33,478 nucleotides of DNA from Anaerolineales bacterium (GTDB lineage: Bacteria; Chloroflexota; Anaerolineae; Anaerolineales; UBA11858): assembly GCA_021108255.1 (NCBI GenBank), contig JAIORG010000220.1, positions 1 through 33,478 of the forward strand. The letters run 5' to 3'. Under the pieces are notes generated by a model. That model was given only the letters and a program-made list of their open reading frames with translations. It did no database searches and was not told where the DNA came from. Each line of letters starts with the position of its first letter. The first letter of the stretch is position 1. A program made the position numbers and the translations under genes. Shown here one piece after another: positions 1 to 7,507 of this stretch.

Positions 1-477
1 GATGTCTGGATTAGTTCCAAGAAAAGGTACACCTTGAAGAATCAACCTCGCTGCTTGTTTAATATTTTCATACGTTAACCCCCGATCCAATCCAGCTGCA
101 ACTGCTAGAATATTTTCATCACGGGGATTCTCAACGTGAAAAAATTTCTGGTTCTGGAGCGCTTCCATGAGCCCCTGTTCTCCGACAACATAAACTGAAC
201 CACCAGCCGGATATTTCAGTGCCAGATAATCAGCCGTGGCTTCAGCGCTGGTAATCATCTGTTTCTTATTAAGTCTAACTCCATACTTTTCCAATTGCCT
301 CAGATGGTAATCCACCGTACGGGTAGAATTGTTGGTGATACAGAAAACAGACAGGTTATGTGCATTTATGCAGGCAAATAGCTTAGAAATATCTAAAATT
401 GGATCAGGACCTCGCCAGAGGACGCCATCCATATCCAGCAGAACTATTTTTACAGCGGGGTAGTCTTCTATAAGCAC
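1..477 (-). CDS. HAD-IIA (NagD-like) sugar-phosphate phosphatase, N-terminal part, cut by window edge
   Basis: The first 159 codons of a HAD-superfamily hydrolase run off the left edge. Seen: motif I DMDGVLW near residue 15 supplies the nucleophile Asp and the general-acid Asp. Motif II TNNSTR follows, then GEQGLMEAL and, at the edge, LGTNPD, which is typical of the NagD/4-nitrophenylphosphatase/phosphoglycolate phosphatase group with a C2 cap. The family dephosphorylates small sugar or nucleotide phosphates in the cytoplasm; the substrate cannot be read here. The start is my choice: GTG at 477. The nearby ATG at about 487 runs into a stop, and no Shine-Dalgarno is visible. The gene lies just after the clpP terminator, so it is probably transcribed separately from clpP. 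The missing C-terminus would carry the GDxxxxD metal motif. Confidence 0.85.
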   Translation of the reverse strand, partial: MLIEDYPAVKIVLLDMDGVLWRGPDPILDISKLFACINAHNLSVFCITNNSTRTVDYHLRQLEKYGVRLNKKQMITSAEATADYLALKYPAGGSVYVVGEQGLMEALQNQKFFHVENPRDENILAVAAGLDRGLTYENIKQAARLILQGVPFLGTNPDI

Positions 478-498
478 AGGATATCCATTTAGGGATAT

Positions 499-531
499 AA
501 AAAAGCCCGGTTTGATAGAAAACCGGGCTTT
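499..531 (-). terminator. Intrinsic terminator after clpP
   Basis: A perfect 12-bp inverted repeat (502-513 with 520-531, arm AAAGCCCGGTTT) with a 6-nt loop is followed on the minus strand by a run of T (504-499). It lies 12 nt past the clpP stop and ends the tig-clpP transcript. Confidence 0.9.
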
Positions 532-543
532 GAGTTTTACTTC

Positions 544-1209
544 TTATTCCAACGAAGCTTCTTCTTTATCGCCTTTCTTATCTTCTTTTTCTGCTGATAA
601 TGTTGAATCTTTGCTCGGTTCAAGCACTTTGTCTACAAGACCATACTCCACAGCGTCCTGGGCAGTTAACCAATAATCGCGCTCAGTATCAGTTTTAATT
701 TTCTCTTCTGATTGGCCGGTATGATTAGCCAAAATTTCGTTGAGTTTTTTCCTTAATCTCATGATTTCGTTGGCCTGGATCTCAATATCTGTGGCCTGAC
801 CCTGGACTCCGCCAAGAGGCTGGTGCAGATGGATAGTCGCATGGGGTAGGGCAAAGCGCTGACCTTTTGTTCCTGCGGTCAACAGCACTGTGCCAAAAGA
901 AGCAGTCACGCCAACTGCTACAGTATTGATCGGATTGGCTATCATCTGCATGGTGTCATAAATAGCTAATCCCGCGTAAATCTGACCTCCAGGAGAATTG
1001 ATGTACATTTGGATGGACGATTCTGAGTCCTCGTTGCTTAGATATAGTAATTGGGCAACGATCAAATTTGCAGTCTGGTCTGTGATTTGGGTCCCAACAA
1101 AAACAATTCTATTTTTTAGCAGCAGCGAATATATATCGTACGCTCTTTCCATCTGGCCAGATTTTTCTATCACCATCGGAATAAGCGCCTGGGGTTCTAC
1201 CGTATGCAT
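544..1209 (-). CDS. clpP: ATP-dependent Clp protease proteolytic subunit ClpP
   Basis: Serine peptidase of family S14, which forms the tetradecameric chamber working with ClpX, ClpA or ClpC unfoldases. With the ATG at 1209 the protein has 221 residues. The triad is visible: Ser104 in VTASFG, His129 in HLHQP and Asp178 in TERDYW. The usual GQA(A/S)SM around the serine is GVTASFG here, a mild variant. The last ~15 residues are an added Lys/Glu/Asp-rich tail. I chose the ATG at 1209 because AAAGGAGG lies just before it; the open frame extends to a GTG at 1239 that touches the tig stop. It is co-transcribed with tig, so chaperone and protease are made together. clpX, a common neighbour of clpP, is not downstream. 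Confidence 0.95.
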   Translation of the reverse strand: MHTVEPQALIPMVIEKSGQMERAYDIYSLLLKNRIVFVGTQITDQTANLIVAQLLYLSNEDSESSIQMYINSPGGQIYAGLAIYDTMQMIANPINTVAVGVTASFGTVLLTAGTKGQRFALPHATIHLHQPLGGVQGQATDIEIQANEIMRLRKKLNEILANHTGQSEEKIKTDTERDYWLTAQDAVEYGLVDKVLEPSKDSTLSAEKEDKKGDKEEASLE

Positions 1210-1238
1210 AATGCCTCCTTTAAATTCAGGCACGACCA

Positions 1239-2747
1239 CTAATCCTGCTCTTCTTTTTCATTTTCTTTTTCAGTATCTAGTTCTGCTTCTTCTTCACCTG
1301 TAACTTCCTTGCTGGGTTTTTCTAAGGGCGTTTCCACAATTTCTTCATCCGTGGAATCAACCGATCCATTTTCTTCTTCTATTTCTTCTTCTTCCGGTTT
1401 CAGAAACACAGAAATATCTTCACCTTTAGCAACCGCTATCAGGAAATCCAGGGTTTTTCTAGTAACAACCTGCGAACTGATTCTATTCAACAGGGCAACT
1501 GATTCTCCACTGTTCATATATTCTGTACGGCCAGATTCGTCATCGCCAAAATGATTATTCAGGACTGACTGAAATTCTCCGGTTATTTCCTCAGGATTAA
1601 TATCCAAGTCTTCTGCTTCTGAGATCTTCCCAATCAACAAACCTTGAATGATCCGCTTTTCCGCATTGGGTTTTATTTGCTCCCGAAGCCCCTCTTCTTC
1701 CATATCTTGAATGCCAAGGTACATCTCTAAATCCATTCCCTGGGATTTTAGTCTGGCTTCCAATTCATGAACTTCTCCTTCAATTTCACTATCAAGCATT
1801 TGAGGGGGGAATTTCACCTCAGCATCCTCCAAGATAGTCTCTAGAATCTGGTTGATATAGGTATTTTCTTCTTCTACTTCCCGCTGTGTGTTTAATTCTT
1901 CCTGAATTTGGTCTTTAAGTTCTGTTACGGTCTCCAGTTCGCTGATCGTTTTTACAAACTCGTCATCCAGCTCAGGAAGAACACGTTCGCGAATTCCTTC
2001 TACCGAGACCTTATAGAGAACTTCTTTTCCCCTGTAATCCTCGTCGACCGTTTCTTCATCCGGGAATTCGTGGATCAACTCCAGAGAATCATCTGCTGAA
2101 ACACCCAGCAGTTGACGCGAGAAACCCGGGAAAGGCCATTCCTTGGAGTCATCTTCGTCTTTTGTTTTTATCATTACCGGCAAGGGTTGTTTCTTCAGCA
2201 GGAAATTGTCTTCATCTTCAGATTCGCTATCAGTTGGATAACAATCCAATGAAGTATCTACCAGATTGCCTTCTTCAGCCGGGTGCTCTACAGTTTCCAC
2301 TGACGCCTGTTGAGAGAGCATCCGCTCAATCACTTCATCCACATCATCGCTTGAAACATCACTCTGTTCATATACTATCCGAATCTCCCTGTAATCTCCC
2401 AGGGTAACTTCAGGCTGAAGCGGGATATTAAAGATGAAAGTTGGAGGTTCAAGGCTCTTTATCTCTTTTACCTGCCCGGGGCCATACGGCTCCTGTTCAA
2501 CTTCATCCAGGATTTTTGGATAAATATCATCCAAAAAATGCTCGAGAGCTTGATCGATTATTGCTCCCTCGCCAAAGTGATTTACTATCAGTTGATAAGG
2601 CGCTTTGCCCGGGCGATATCCAGGAATCTTTTTTCCTTTTGCAAGCTCTTTTGCCGCCAGGTATTTTGCTTTTTCAAAAGTCTCCTGTTCTGCTTCAACA
2701 ATAACTTCCAGCTGATGTTCTTCTAGATAACTCTGTTCAATTTTCAA
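1239..2747 (-). CDS. tig: Trigger factor, ribosome-associated chaperone
   Basis: The first chaperone to meet nascent chains at the ribosome exit tunnel, also a peptidyl-prolyl isomerase. The N-terminal ribosome-docking domain carries the signature loop as GYRPGKAP (residues 43-50; usual form GFRxGKxP). A PPIase-like domain follows (about 150-255), then the helical substrate-binding C-terminal domain (to about 445). At 502 residues it is longer than the usual 430-450; the excess is a very acidic tail of about 55 residues (runs of EEEE and EEEN, ending EKEEQD). The start is TTG at 2747: GCGAGGAT sits 6-7 nt upstream, an in-frame TAA is close upstream, and no ATG or GTG lies between. The gene overlaps the clpP reading frame by one base at its TAG. 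It is transcribed after tRNA-Leu. Confidence 0.95.
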   Translation of the reverse strand: MKIEQSYLEEHQLEVIVEAEQETFEKAKYLAAKELAKGKKIPGYRPGKAPYQLIVNHFGEGAIIDQALEHFLDDIYPKILDEVEQEPYGPGQVKEIKSLEPPTFIFNIPLQPEVTLGDYREIRIVYEQSDVSSDDVDEVIERMLSQQASVETVEHPAEEGNLVDTSLDCYPTDSESEDEDNFLLKKQPLPVMIKTKDEDDSKEWPFPGFSRQLLGVSADDSLELIHEFPDEETVDEDYRGKEVLYKVSVEGIRERVLPELDDEFVKTISELETVTELKDQIQEELNTQREVEEENTYINQILETILEDAEVKFPPQMLDSEIEGEVHELEARLKSQGMDLEMYLGIQDMEEEGLREQIKPNAEKRIIQGLLIGKISEAEDLDINPEEITGEFQSVLNNHFGDDESGRTEYMNSGESVALLNRISSQVVTRKTLDFLIAVAKGEDISVFLKPEEEEIEEENGSVDSTDEEIVETPLEKPSKEVTGEEEAELDTEKENEKEEQD

Positions 2748-2773
2748 TTTAATCCTCGCCTCTTATTGTGGCA

Positions 2774-2804
2774 TTAGAAAAGGGCCATAATCCACCAAGC
2801 CCTT
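2774..2804 (-). terminator. Possible weak terminator between tRNA-Leu and tig
   Basis: AAGGGC (minus-strand 2804-2799) pairs with GCCCTT (2785-2780) around a 13-nt loop and is followed by TTTTCTAAT. The short stem and broken T-run suggest partial termination or a processing site separating the tRNA from the tig-clpP mRNA. Confidence 0.4.
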
Positions 2805-2827
2805 CATCTGCGCCTTGTCTGCTAATA

Positions 2828-2911
2828 TGGGGAAGGTGGGGGTCGAACCCACACGCCTCTAAAGGCACATGATCCTAAGTCATGCCTGTCTGCCAATTCC
2901 AGCACTTCCCC
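2828..2911 (-). tRNA. tRNA-Leu (anticodon UAG)
   Basis: An 84-nt class II tRNA read on the minus strand. The acceptor arms GGGGAAG and CTTCCCC pair, the anticodon loop is CTTAGGA (TAG, reads CUN codons), there is a long variable arm, and the T arm has a 5-bp stem with TTCGACC in the loop. The discriminator base is A. The CCA end is not encoded: the next bases are TAT. Confidence 0.96.
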
Positions 2912-2932
2912 AATATAGTTGGTGCGAAAAAA

Positions 2933-2961
2933 ATTATAAGCCAGAGGTCCCCAGGCGTCAA
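2933..2961 (-). promoter_or_regulatory. Strong sigma-70-type promoter for tRNA-Leu, tig and clpP
   Basis: Minus-strand TTGACG (2961-2956), a 17-bp spacer, then consensus TATAAT (2938-2933). The predicted start at about 2926 lies roughly 15 nt before the mature tRNA end. This is the best housekeeping promoter in the window. Confidence 0.85.
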
Positions 2962-3048
2962 TAAATCTACTATAATAGTTTTGTTAATCAAATCTCCGGA
3001 GGAGCTTCCCCGGACAATACAACTTTATCAGTATCATGGAGAAAAATA

Positions 3049-3621
3049 ATGTTTGATCACTTTAATATTCTTGCCCCGATATACGAACGTGTGATAAAAG
3101 CAAAACTTCCTGAAAGATTGGTGGAACTTGTTGATATCAACTCAACCGGAAGAATGCTGGATGCAGGTGGGGGGACCGGAAGAGTCTCCCAATTCTTTTC
3201 TGATCGGGTAGATCAAATTGTTATCGCTGATTCATCTTTTCAAATGCTTGCTAAATCCAAATCCAAGAAAGGTTTATACCCGGTAAATTCGAATTCTGAA
3301 ATCCTGCCATTTCCGAATGAATCTTTTGATCGGATCATTATGGTTGACGCCTTGCATCATGTATATGATCAATCCAAAACAGCCCAGGAATTATGGAGAG
3401 TGATTAAACCGGGCGGCAAAATCGTGATAGAAGAACCTGACATTCACAACCGATCAGTGAAACTGATTGCCCTGGCAGAAAAACTGGCCTTTATGCGCAG
3501 CCATTTTCTTGATGGGCATGAAATCAAGGGCTTATTCTCCTCCTTTCCTGCTGATATAGAAATTTACAAAGAAGAACATTTTGTTTGGGTAATCGTTGAT
3601 AAAAAGCAGGGGGAAAACTGA
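3049..3621 (+). CDS. Class I SAM-dependent methyltransferase (Methyltransf_11 type)
   Basis: A 190-residue single-domain Rossmann methyltransferase. Motif I is LDAGGGTGRVS (about 36-46), which binds SAM. An acidic residue at the end of strand 2 (VIADSS) contacts the ribose. The post-motif SFDRIIMVDALHHV and the ELWRVIKPGGKIVIEEP stretch are typical of the UbiE/BioC/Methyltransf_11 group. It is shorter than UbiE (about 230-250), so a quinone role should not be assumed; the substrate is unknown. The start ATG has GGAG upstream (ATGGAGAAAAATA). It is transcribed away from tRNA-Leu. A TATAAT at 2971-2976 could serve it but has no good -35. Confidence 0.85.
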   Translation: MFDHFNILAPIYERVIKAKLPERLVELVDINSTGRMLDAGGGTGRVSQFFSDRVDQIVIADSSFQMLAKSKSKKGLYPVNSNSEILPFPNESFDRIIMVDALHHVYDQSKTAQELWRVIKPGGKIVIEEPDIHNRSVKLIALAEKLAFMRSHFLDGHEIKGLFSSFPADIEIYKEEHFVWVIVDKKQGEN

Positions 3622-3940
3622 TTCTCCCCAGTAAGTGTTTCGTATAGTATTAATGAAGAAATTCGTTTTTACCCCTAAATATCGGGATTATTTTGCAAAT
3701 CAATAGTAAGAGGGGAGTGAAGAATATTTCTAAAAGATTATTCGCTTCCTTGCGTTAAATCCAAGTCCCTCAAATTAGGGTTCCAGCAGTGAACATTATC
3801 GCTGAGGAAAGCTCTTTTCCCAGAAAAAGCATCCAACGTTATGAACCAAAACGATTTAACCCGACAGGGAAGGAGCCATCCATTCCGGCATTCTTCTGGA
3901 CGTTTTTCATATTACTAAAGGCAGATTAAAAGATTGATTC
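3622..3940. other. 319-bp non-coding interval between convergent genes, possibly structured RNA
   Basis: No convincing ORF. The plus-strand segment 3744-3876 can fold: GTTAAATC (3754-3761) pairs with GATTTAAC (3853-3860), with a weaker extension outward (3746-3749 with 3868-3871). It encloses small hairpins at 3767-3780 (CCCT/AGGG), 3784-3804 (CAGC/GCTG) and 3806-3820 (GGAAA/TTTCC). I could not match it to a known riboswitch, 6S, SRP or RNase P consensus. A 17-nt string at 3636-3652 recurs exactly at 5249-5265. Confidence 0.3.
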
Positions 3941-4513
3941 TCAACGCCCAAATACTGATAAAGCAGATCCAAGACCCAGGGCACCAAATCCCAGCAAACT
4001 GGTAATGATGGCACTGATGATAAAAACAACCACCCAGCCCAGAACCACAGTTACCAGGGTTTCAGTGGTATCCAGATCAAGAGCTTCCTGTACGCCGAAA
4101 AAGCCTGCTACAAGGGCCCAGATACTTCCCCCTAAACTTAGGATTCCTCCCAAACAAGGGATAAAGACCAACAAACTGAGAATCCTGGGACCACTGGCGT
4201 ATCCAAGCACACGCAGCAATTCTCCTGGCTCTGCTTCTCCTTTAAACATATTGGTTCCAATGAAATGGGTCACATATGCCCAGATAAAGTAATTAGCAAT
4301 ACCAACTGCAGTGCTGACAATCAGCGCCAGGATAGCGGCACCGATTTCTCCACCAAACAGCCTTCCAACAAAGGTTCCAACGCCGGCAGCAATGGACACG
4401 ATAATTACTACTAACAAAGCTTCCTGGTTAAGATTGGTATCTGCCTCGGCTTCCTTATAAAATTCCTTATCCAACAAAGCTGCTCTCATCACTCTATTAA
4501 CCAAAACGTTCAT
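3941..4513 (-). CDS. Yip1-domain-like integral membrane protein
   Basis: 190 residues, strongly hydrophobic after a charged N-terminal ~30 residues. I see about five membrane segments (approximately 32-53, 57-84, 104-124, 128-145 and 150-180). Gly and small residues are abundant, and the central ...LRVLGYASGPRILSLLVFIPCLGG... stretch (about 101-122) resembles bacterial Yip1-family proteins. No enzymatic motif is present, and the function of bacterial members is unknown. The start is well supported: GGAGGAATA directly precedes the ATG. It stands alone on the minus strand, 76 nt downstream of the HAD gene and convergent with the methyltransferase across the 319-bp gap. Confidence 0.7.
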   Translation of the reverse strand: MNVLVNRVMRAALLDKEFYKEAEADTNLNQEALLVVIIVSIAAGVGTFVGRLFGGEIGAAILALIVSTAVGIANYFIWAYVTHFIGTNMFKGEAEPGELLRVLGYASGPRILSLLVFIPCLGGILSLGGSIWALVAGFFGVQEALDLDTTETLVTVVLGWVVVFIISAIITSLLGFGALGLGSALSVFGR

Positions 4514-4589
4514 TATTCCTCCAGGGCGAGATAACTAGTTCTTTCAGTTTACTTAGGGCCGGGGGCAAGTGCAATCAAACAGATTTGTT

Positions 4590-5237
4590 TTACTCTAAAA
4601 TTTGCCAATTTCTTATCTCTGCTGTTTTTCGTAGTCTTCGGTCCGGGAAAACGGCTATGGGCCGGCGAGCTTGCTCAAGCAGGGGAATATCTGCAAAAGT
4701 ATCTCCAAGAGCAATCTCTATCGTATTTGAACCAATTATATTTTTCACCTTTTCAAGTTTTTTTTCTCTTGTGGTCAAGGTTTCTTCCAGGGAGATTCTC
4801 TTTTCAGTAAGAAATATCTTGGTTCCGATAGCGGTTATCCTCTCTTCCCCGATTTTTTTCGCGAACTCCAGTACAGCCGGTTCAAACGCAGCACTTACGA
4901 GGATTATTTCTGCTCCCTGGTTGTGAAACTCCTTAAGCAGGGAAACAGGTCTCTCCCGTCGTTTTGGCCATAATTCACTTTCAACGACATAAGACATAAT
5001 TGAATTAACCAACTCCTCATCTGGAGATTGGATCAGGTCCAATACTTTGCGCATTGTTCTATCAGCCCAGATATCAAGTTCTTTCAACCCGGCCTTTACT
5101 TGCAAGTAAGAAAATAAAACCCTGTATTTAAACAGCCTGGGGCGGAGCCAGGGCTGATTATTTTCAGCCCAATTTGCAATCGCCAATATTGGAGATCCAG
5201 TTGTTAGTGTGCCATTGAGGTCTGATGCAACAATCAT
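4590..5237 (-). CDS. HAD-IB (phosphoserine phosphatase-like) hydrolase with Asn in motif I
   Basis: A 215-residue cytoplasmic HAD protein. Motif I is DLNGTLT (Asp6 nucleophile). The second Asp, the usual general acid/base of phosphatases (DxDGT), is Asn8 here. Motif II Ser is in ILVSAAFEP, the Lys of motif III lies around 140-160, and motif IV is ALGDTFADIPLL (GDxxxDxP). The helical cap after motif I fits SerB-like subclass IB. The family dephosphorylates phosphoserine or other small metabolites; the Asn makes normal phosphatase chemistry uncertain. The start ATG follows AAGGGAAAA. Its upstream region contains the 17-nt repeat shared with 3636-3652 and two copies of TCCCTTGTT (5241-5249 and 5267-5275). 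Confidence 0.75.
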   Translation of the reverse strand: MIVASDLNGTLTTGSPILAIANWAENNQPWLRPRLFKYRVLFSYLQVKAGLKELDIWADRTMRKVLDLIQSPDEELVNSIMSYVVESELWPKRRERPVSLLKEFHNQGAEIILVSAAFEPAVLEFAKKIGEERITAIGTKIFLTEKRISLEETLTTREKKLEKVKNIIGSNTIEIALGDTFADIPLLEQARRPIAVFPDRRLRKTAEIRNWQILE

Positions 5238-5248
5238 TTTTCCCTTGT

Positions 5249-5275
5249 TGTTTCGTATAGTATTATCCCTTGTTA
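5249..5275. repeat. 17-nt exact repeat copy upstream of the HAD gene
   Basis: TGTTTCGTATAGTATTA at 5249-5265 is identical to 3636-3652, same orientation. Here it is flanked by the direct repeat TCCCTTGTT (5241-5249 and 5267-5275). Its meaning is unknown; it could be part of a promoter or a relic of a small dispersed repeat. Confidence 0.45.
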
Positions 5276-5346
5276 TCCCTCATACTAAAAGAGCAGGGGG
5301 ATTGTTTGGATTAGATAGCAATCAAAATTTCCGGGTGAACCAGCGG

Positions 5347-6486
5347 TCAATCTGGGGCAAATATCTTATCAATCTTAACCATCCACTCACTAATGGGAAT
5401 TCCCTGGGGGCATTTTTCCTCACATTCTCCGCAAGCCACACATAAATTTGCCCGATTTTTAACTGGTACCCAATTGCTGTAATCAGCCTTTGCATACTCG
5501 TGTTTATCATACATTATGCTGTCATTATATATATTGAGTATACGAGGGATATCAACACCTTCCGGGCAGGGAACACAATACCCACATCTTGTGCATGGAA
5601 TTAATGCTAAATTTTCATACTCTTTCCGAACTCTGGAAACAGTGTTCAACTCTGCTTCTAATAAACTTTGTATTCCTGATTTATTTGCGCTGGCAACATT
5701 TTCAACTACATGCTGCATCTCACTCATTCCACTAAGAACTATCGAAACTTCGGGCTGATTCCACAGCCACTGCAAAGCCCAATCTGCAGGAGTTCTCAGG
5801 GTTTCGGATTGTTCCCATACATCCTGTACTTGTTGAGGGGGATCAGTCAGGCGCCCGCCGCGTATGGGCTCCATAACAACTACTGCCAAACCATTTTCAG
5901 CCGCATAATCCAGCCCTTTTTTACCTGCCTGGTAATCCACATCCATATAGTTATATTGAATCTGGCAGAACTCCCAGCTGTCATAAGCATCGATGATAGT
6001 CTTAAAGACTGAATATTCATCGTGAAATGAAAAGCCCAGATGCGAAATTCTGCCATCCTCCAGTGCTTTTTCAGCCCAAGGAAGAACGTCTAGCTCCTCC
6101 ATCTTCTGCCAATTTTTACCATTCAATGCATGCAAAAGGTAAAAATCAATTTGCTCCGTTTTCAATCGATCCAGCTGCTCATTTAGGAAATAATCAAAAT
6201 CCTTTTTTTTCTCAACTTTCCAACAAGGAAGCTTGGTAGCGAGCTTAACTTTATCCCGGTACGCTCCCTGAAGCGTTCTCCCCACAAAACCTTCACTTTG
6301 TCCGCTGTGATATAGATACGCTGTGTCAATGTAATTTACACCGTGATCGATGGCATAATAAAGCATTTCTGCAGCAGGTTTTTCATCAATCCGCCCTGAG
6401 TCTCCCTCAATAACAGGAAAACGCATACATCCGAACCCTAAAGCGGAAACTTTCGTAGCCATACTACCAAATTGACGGTATTCCAT
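5347..6486 (-). CDS. Aldo/keto reductase with C-terminal 4Fe-4S ferredoxin domain
   Basis: 379 residues. An AKR TIM barrel occupies about 1-280, with catalytic residues Asp54, Tyr59 (DTAYLYH), Lys85 (ATKLP) and His119 (LLHAL). A ferredoxin-like tail follows with two cysteine clusters, CTRCGYCVPCP (about 299-309) and CVACGECEEKCP (about 349-360). This two-part architecture is common in anaerobes and is annotated as predicted oxidoreductase of the aldo/keto reductase family. It presumably couples a carbonyl reduction to an Fe-S electron carrier as well as, or instead of, NAD(P)H; the substrate is unknown. The ATG at 6486 follows the xer stop by 13 nt, with AGGAG overlapping that stop, so the two genes are probably co-transcribed. 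Confidence 0.92.
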   Translation of the reverse strand: MEYRQFGSMATKVSALGFGCMRFPVIEGDSGRIDEKPAAEMLYYAIDHGVNYIDTAYLYHSGQSEGFVGRTLQGAYRDKVKLATKLPCWKVEKKKDFDYFLNEQLDRLKTEQIDFYLLHALNGKNWQKMEELDVLPWAEKALEDGRISHLGFSFHDEYSVFKTIIDAYDSWEFCQIQYNYMDVDYQAGKKGLDYAAENGLAVVVMEPIRGGRLTDPPQQVQDVWEQSETLRTPADWALQWLWNQPEVSIVLSGMSEMQHVVENVASANKSGIQSLLEAELNTVSRVRKEYENLALIPCTRCGYCVPCPEGVDIPRILNIYNDSIMYDKHEYAKADYSNWVPVKNRANLCVACGECEEKCPQGIPISEWMVKIDKIFAPD

Positions 6487-6499
6487 GTTCTTTTAGCTC

Positions 6500-7489
6500 C
6501 TAGTCTTCAAAAATTTCGAAATATCCCTTATCTAATTCATCATCACTTAAATGTGCATACCGCTGTGTAATTTGAATATTCTTGTGACGGGCAAGTTTTT
6601 GAGCAAGCTTAATGTTCCCTCCCGATCCCTGAAGAATTTCAGTAACAAAATAATGCCGGAATGAGTGGGGAGTGATAGTTCCGGCAGCATCATCGCCCAA
6701 AGCCTCCCTGACCCTTTGATTAATGATATTCCGGCCTGTTGTCGTGCTGATTGGCTCAATCCTTTTACCAGCGCCCAGATCATGCCGGGCAAATATAGGC
6801 AGAGAGGTAAGCGCTTTGCCAAAGGCTCCATCATTCTCTGCCCTGGTATTCAGGTAATCTCTGAGAGCGTTCATTGCCCTGGTGGAAAACCGGACAATGG
6901 CTTCCTGATTTCCTTTTCCGATGATAACAGCTTTCCCTTCCTGCCAATCGACATCTCCACGCCTCAAATTACAGGCTTCATGCACTCGAAGACCAGTATC
7001 CGCCAGGGTAAGGATGAATGCCCGATCTCTAAGCAGCTGCAAACGCTGCCTTTTGCTTTCTGAGGGTATTTGTACCATTGATTGCGCATAGTTTAATACA
7101 ATTTTGATATCTGCCTTCGGAAACTGGGGGAGTCGCTGTCCAACCCGCCGTGATCTCCGTTTAATTAACATCCTCATCCGGGGAAGATTGATAACTGCTA
7201 AATTATCTGCTGCTAAAAATTCATAAAATCCAGTAGCAGCAGTCAGGTAAAGCTGCTCTGTATTGGGTGAGTAGGATTTTAGATCCGCAGCAAAATCAGC
7301 TATAAAATCTTCATTTAGAGAAGATACTTTAATTTCTGCTGGATCATTACCTTTTCTTATCCAGGAGGCTAAGAATGATTGCATCGCATTTGTATAAGTA
7401 CGGGCAGTATTTGAGCTGCGCGACAATCGCACGCTGTCAAGGTATTTATTTATTGCATCCAGAACAGTAAATGTGTTAGAAGGGGGCAA
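6500..7489 (-). CDS. Tyrosine recombinase/integrase, XerC/XerD-like
   Basis: 329 residues with the two domains of Xer-type recombinases: an N-terminal SAM-like core-binding domain (about 8-95) and a catalytic domain (about 125-320). The full active site is present: Arg168 (DTGLRVHEA), Lys192 (GKGNQ), His275 and Arg278 (HSFRH), His302 (ARHKN) and the nucleophile Tyr311 (QRYAHLS). Such enzymes resolve chromosome dimers at dif or integrate mobile DNA. No phage or transfer genes are nearby. The start is TTG at 7489, preceded by CGAGGAG with 8-nt spacing; the ATG at 7496 is out of frame and ends after 15 codons. Promoter and leader are covered by the palindrome at 7508-7555, suggesting autoregulation or a recombination site. 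It is followed by the aldo/keto reductase gene. Confidence 0.92.
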   Translation of the reverse strand: MPPSNTFTVLDAINKYLDSVRLSRSSNTARTYTNAMQSFLASWIRKGNDPAEIKVSSLNEDFIADFAADLKSYSPNTEQLYLTAATGFYEFLAADNLAVINLPRMRMLIKRRSRRVGQRLPQFPKADIKIVLNYAQSMVQIPSESKRQRLQLLRDRAFILTLADTGLRVHEACNLRRGDVDWQEGKAVIIGKGNQEAIVRFSTRAMNALRDYLNTRAENDGAFGKALTSLPIFARHDLGAGKRIEPISTTTGRNIINQRVREALGDDAAGTITPHSFRHYFVTEILQGSGGNIKLAQKLARHKNIQITQRYAHLSDDELDKGYFEIFED

Positions 7490-7507
7490 AAGGTCATCTC
7501 CTCGGGT

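Noticed and set aside
998-1303. Plus-strand ORF opposite clpP and tig
   Set aside because: It is antisense to two well-identified genes, has low-complexity composition and no ribosome-binding site.
2971-2976. Plus-strand TATAAT as promoter of the methyltransferase
   Set aside because: No -35 or TG extension at the right distance; it was left out as a feature.
3800-3815. GAGGAAAG string like the RNase P RNA core
   Set aside because: The other RNase P conserved regions are missing and the gap is too short for the ~350-nt RNA.
7266-7300. oriC near the divergence of gene orientation around 7.5 kb
   Set aside because: No dnaA or dnaN, no cluster of DnaA boxes (TTATCCACA) and no AT-rich unwinding region.
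6500-7489. Tyrosine recombinase as part of an integrated element
   Set aside because: No phage, plasmid or transfer genes, no direct-repeat attachment sites, and neighbours are ordinary metabolic genes; the tRNA-Leu at 2828 shows no 3'-end duplicate that I could find.
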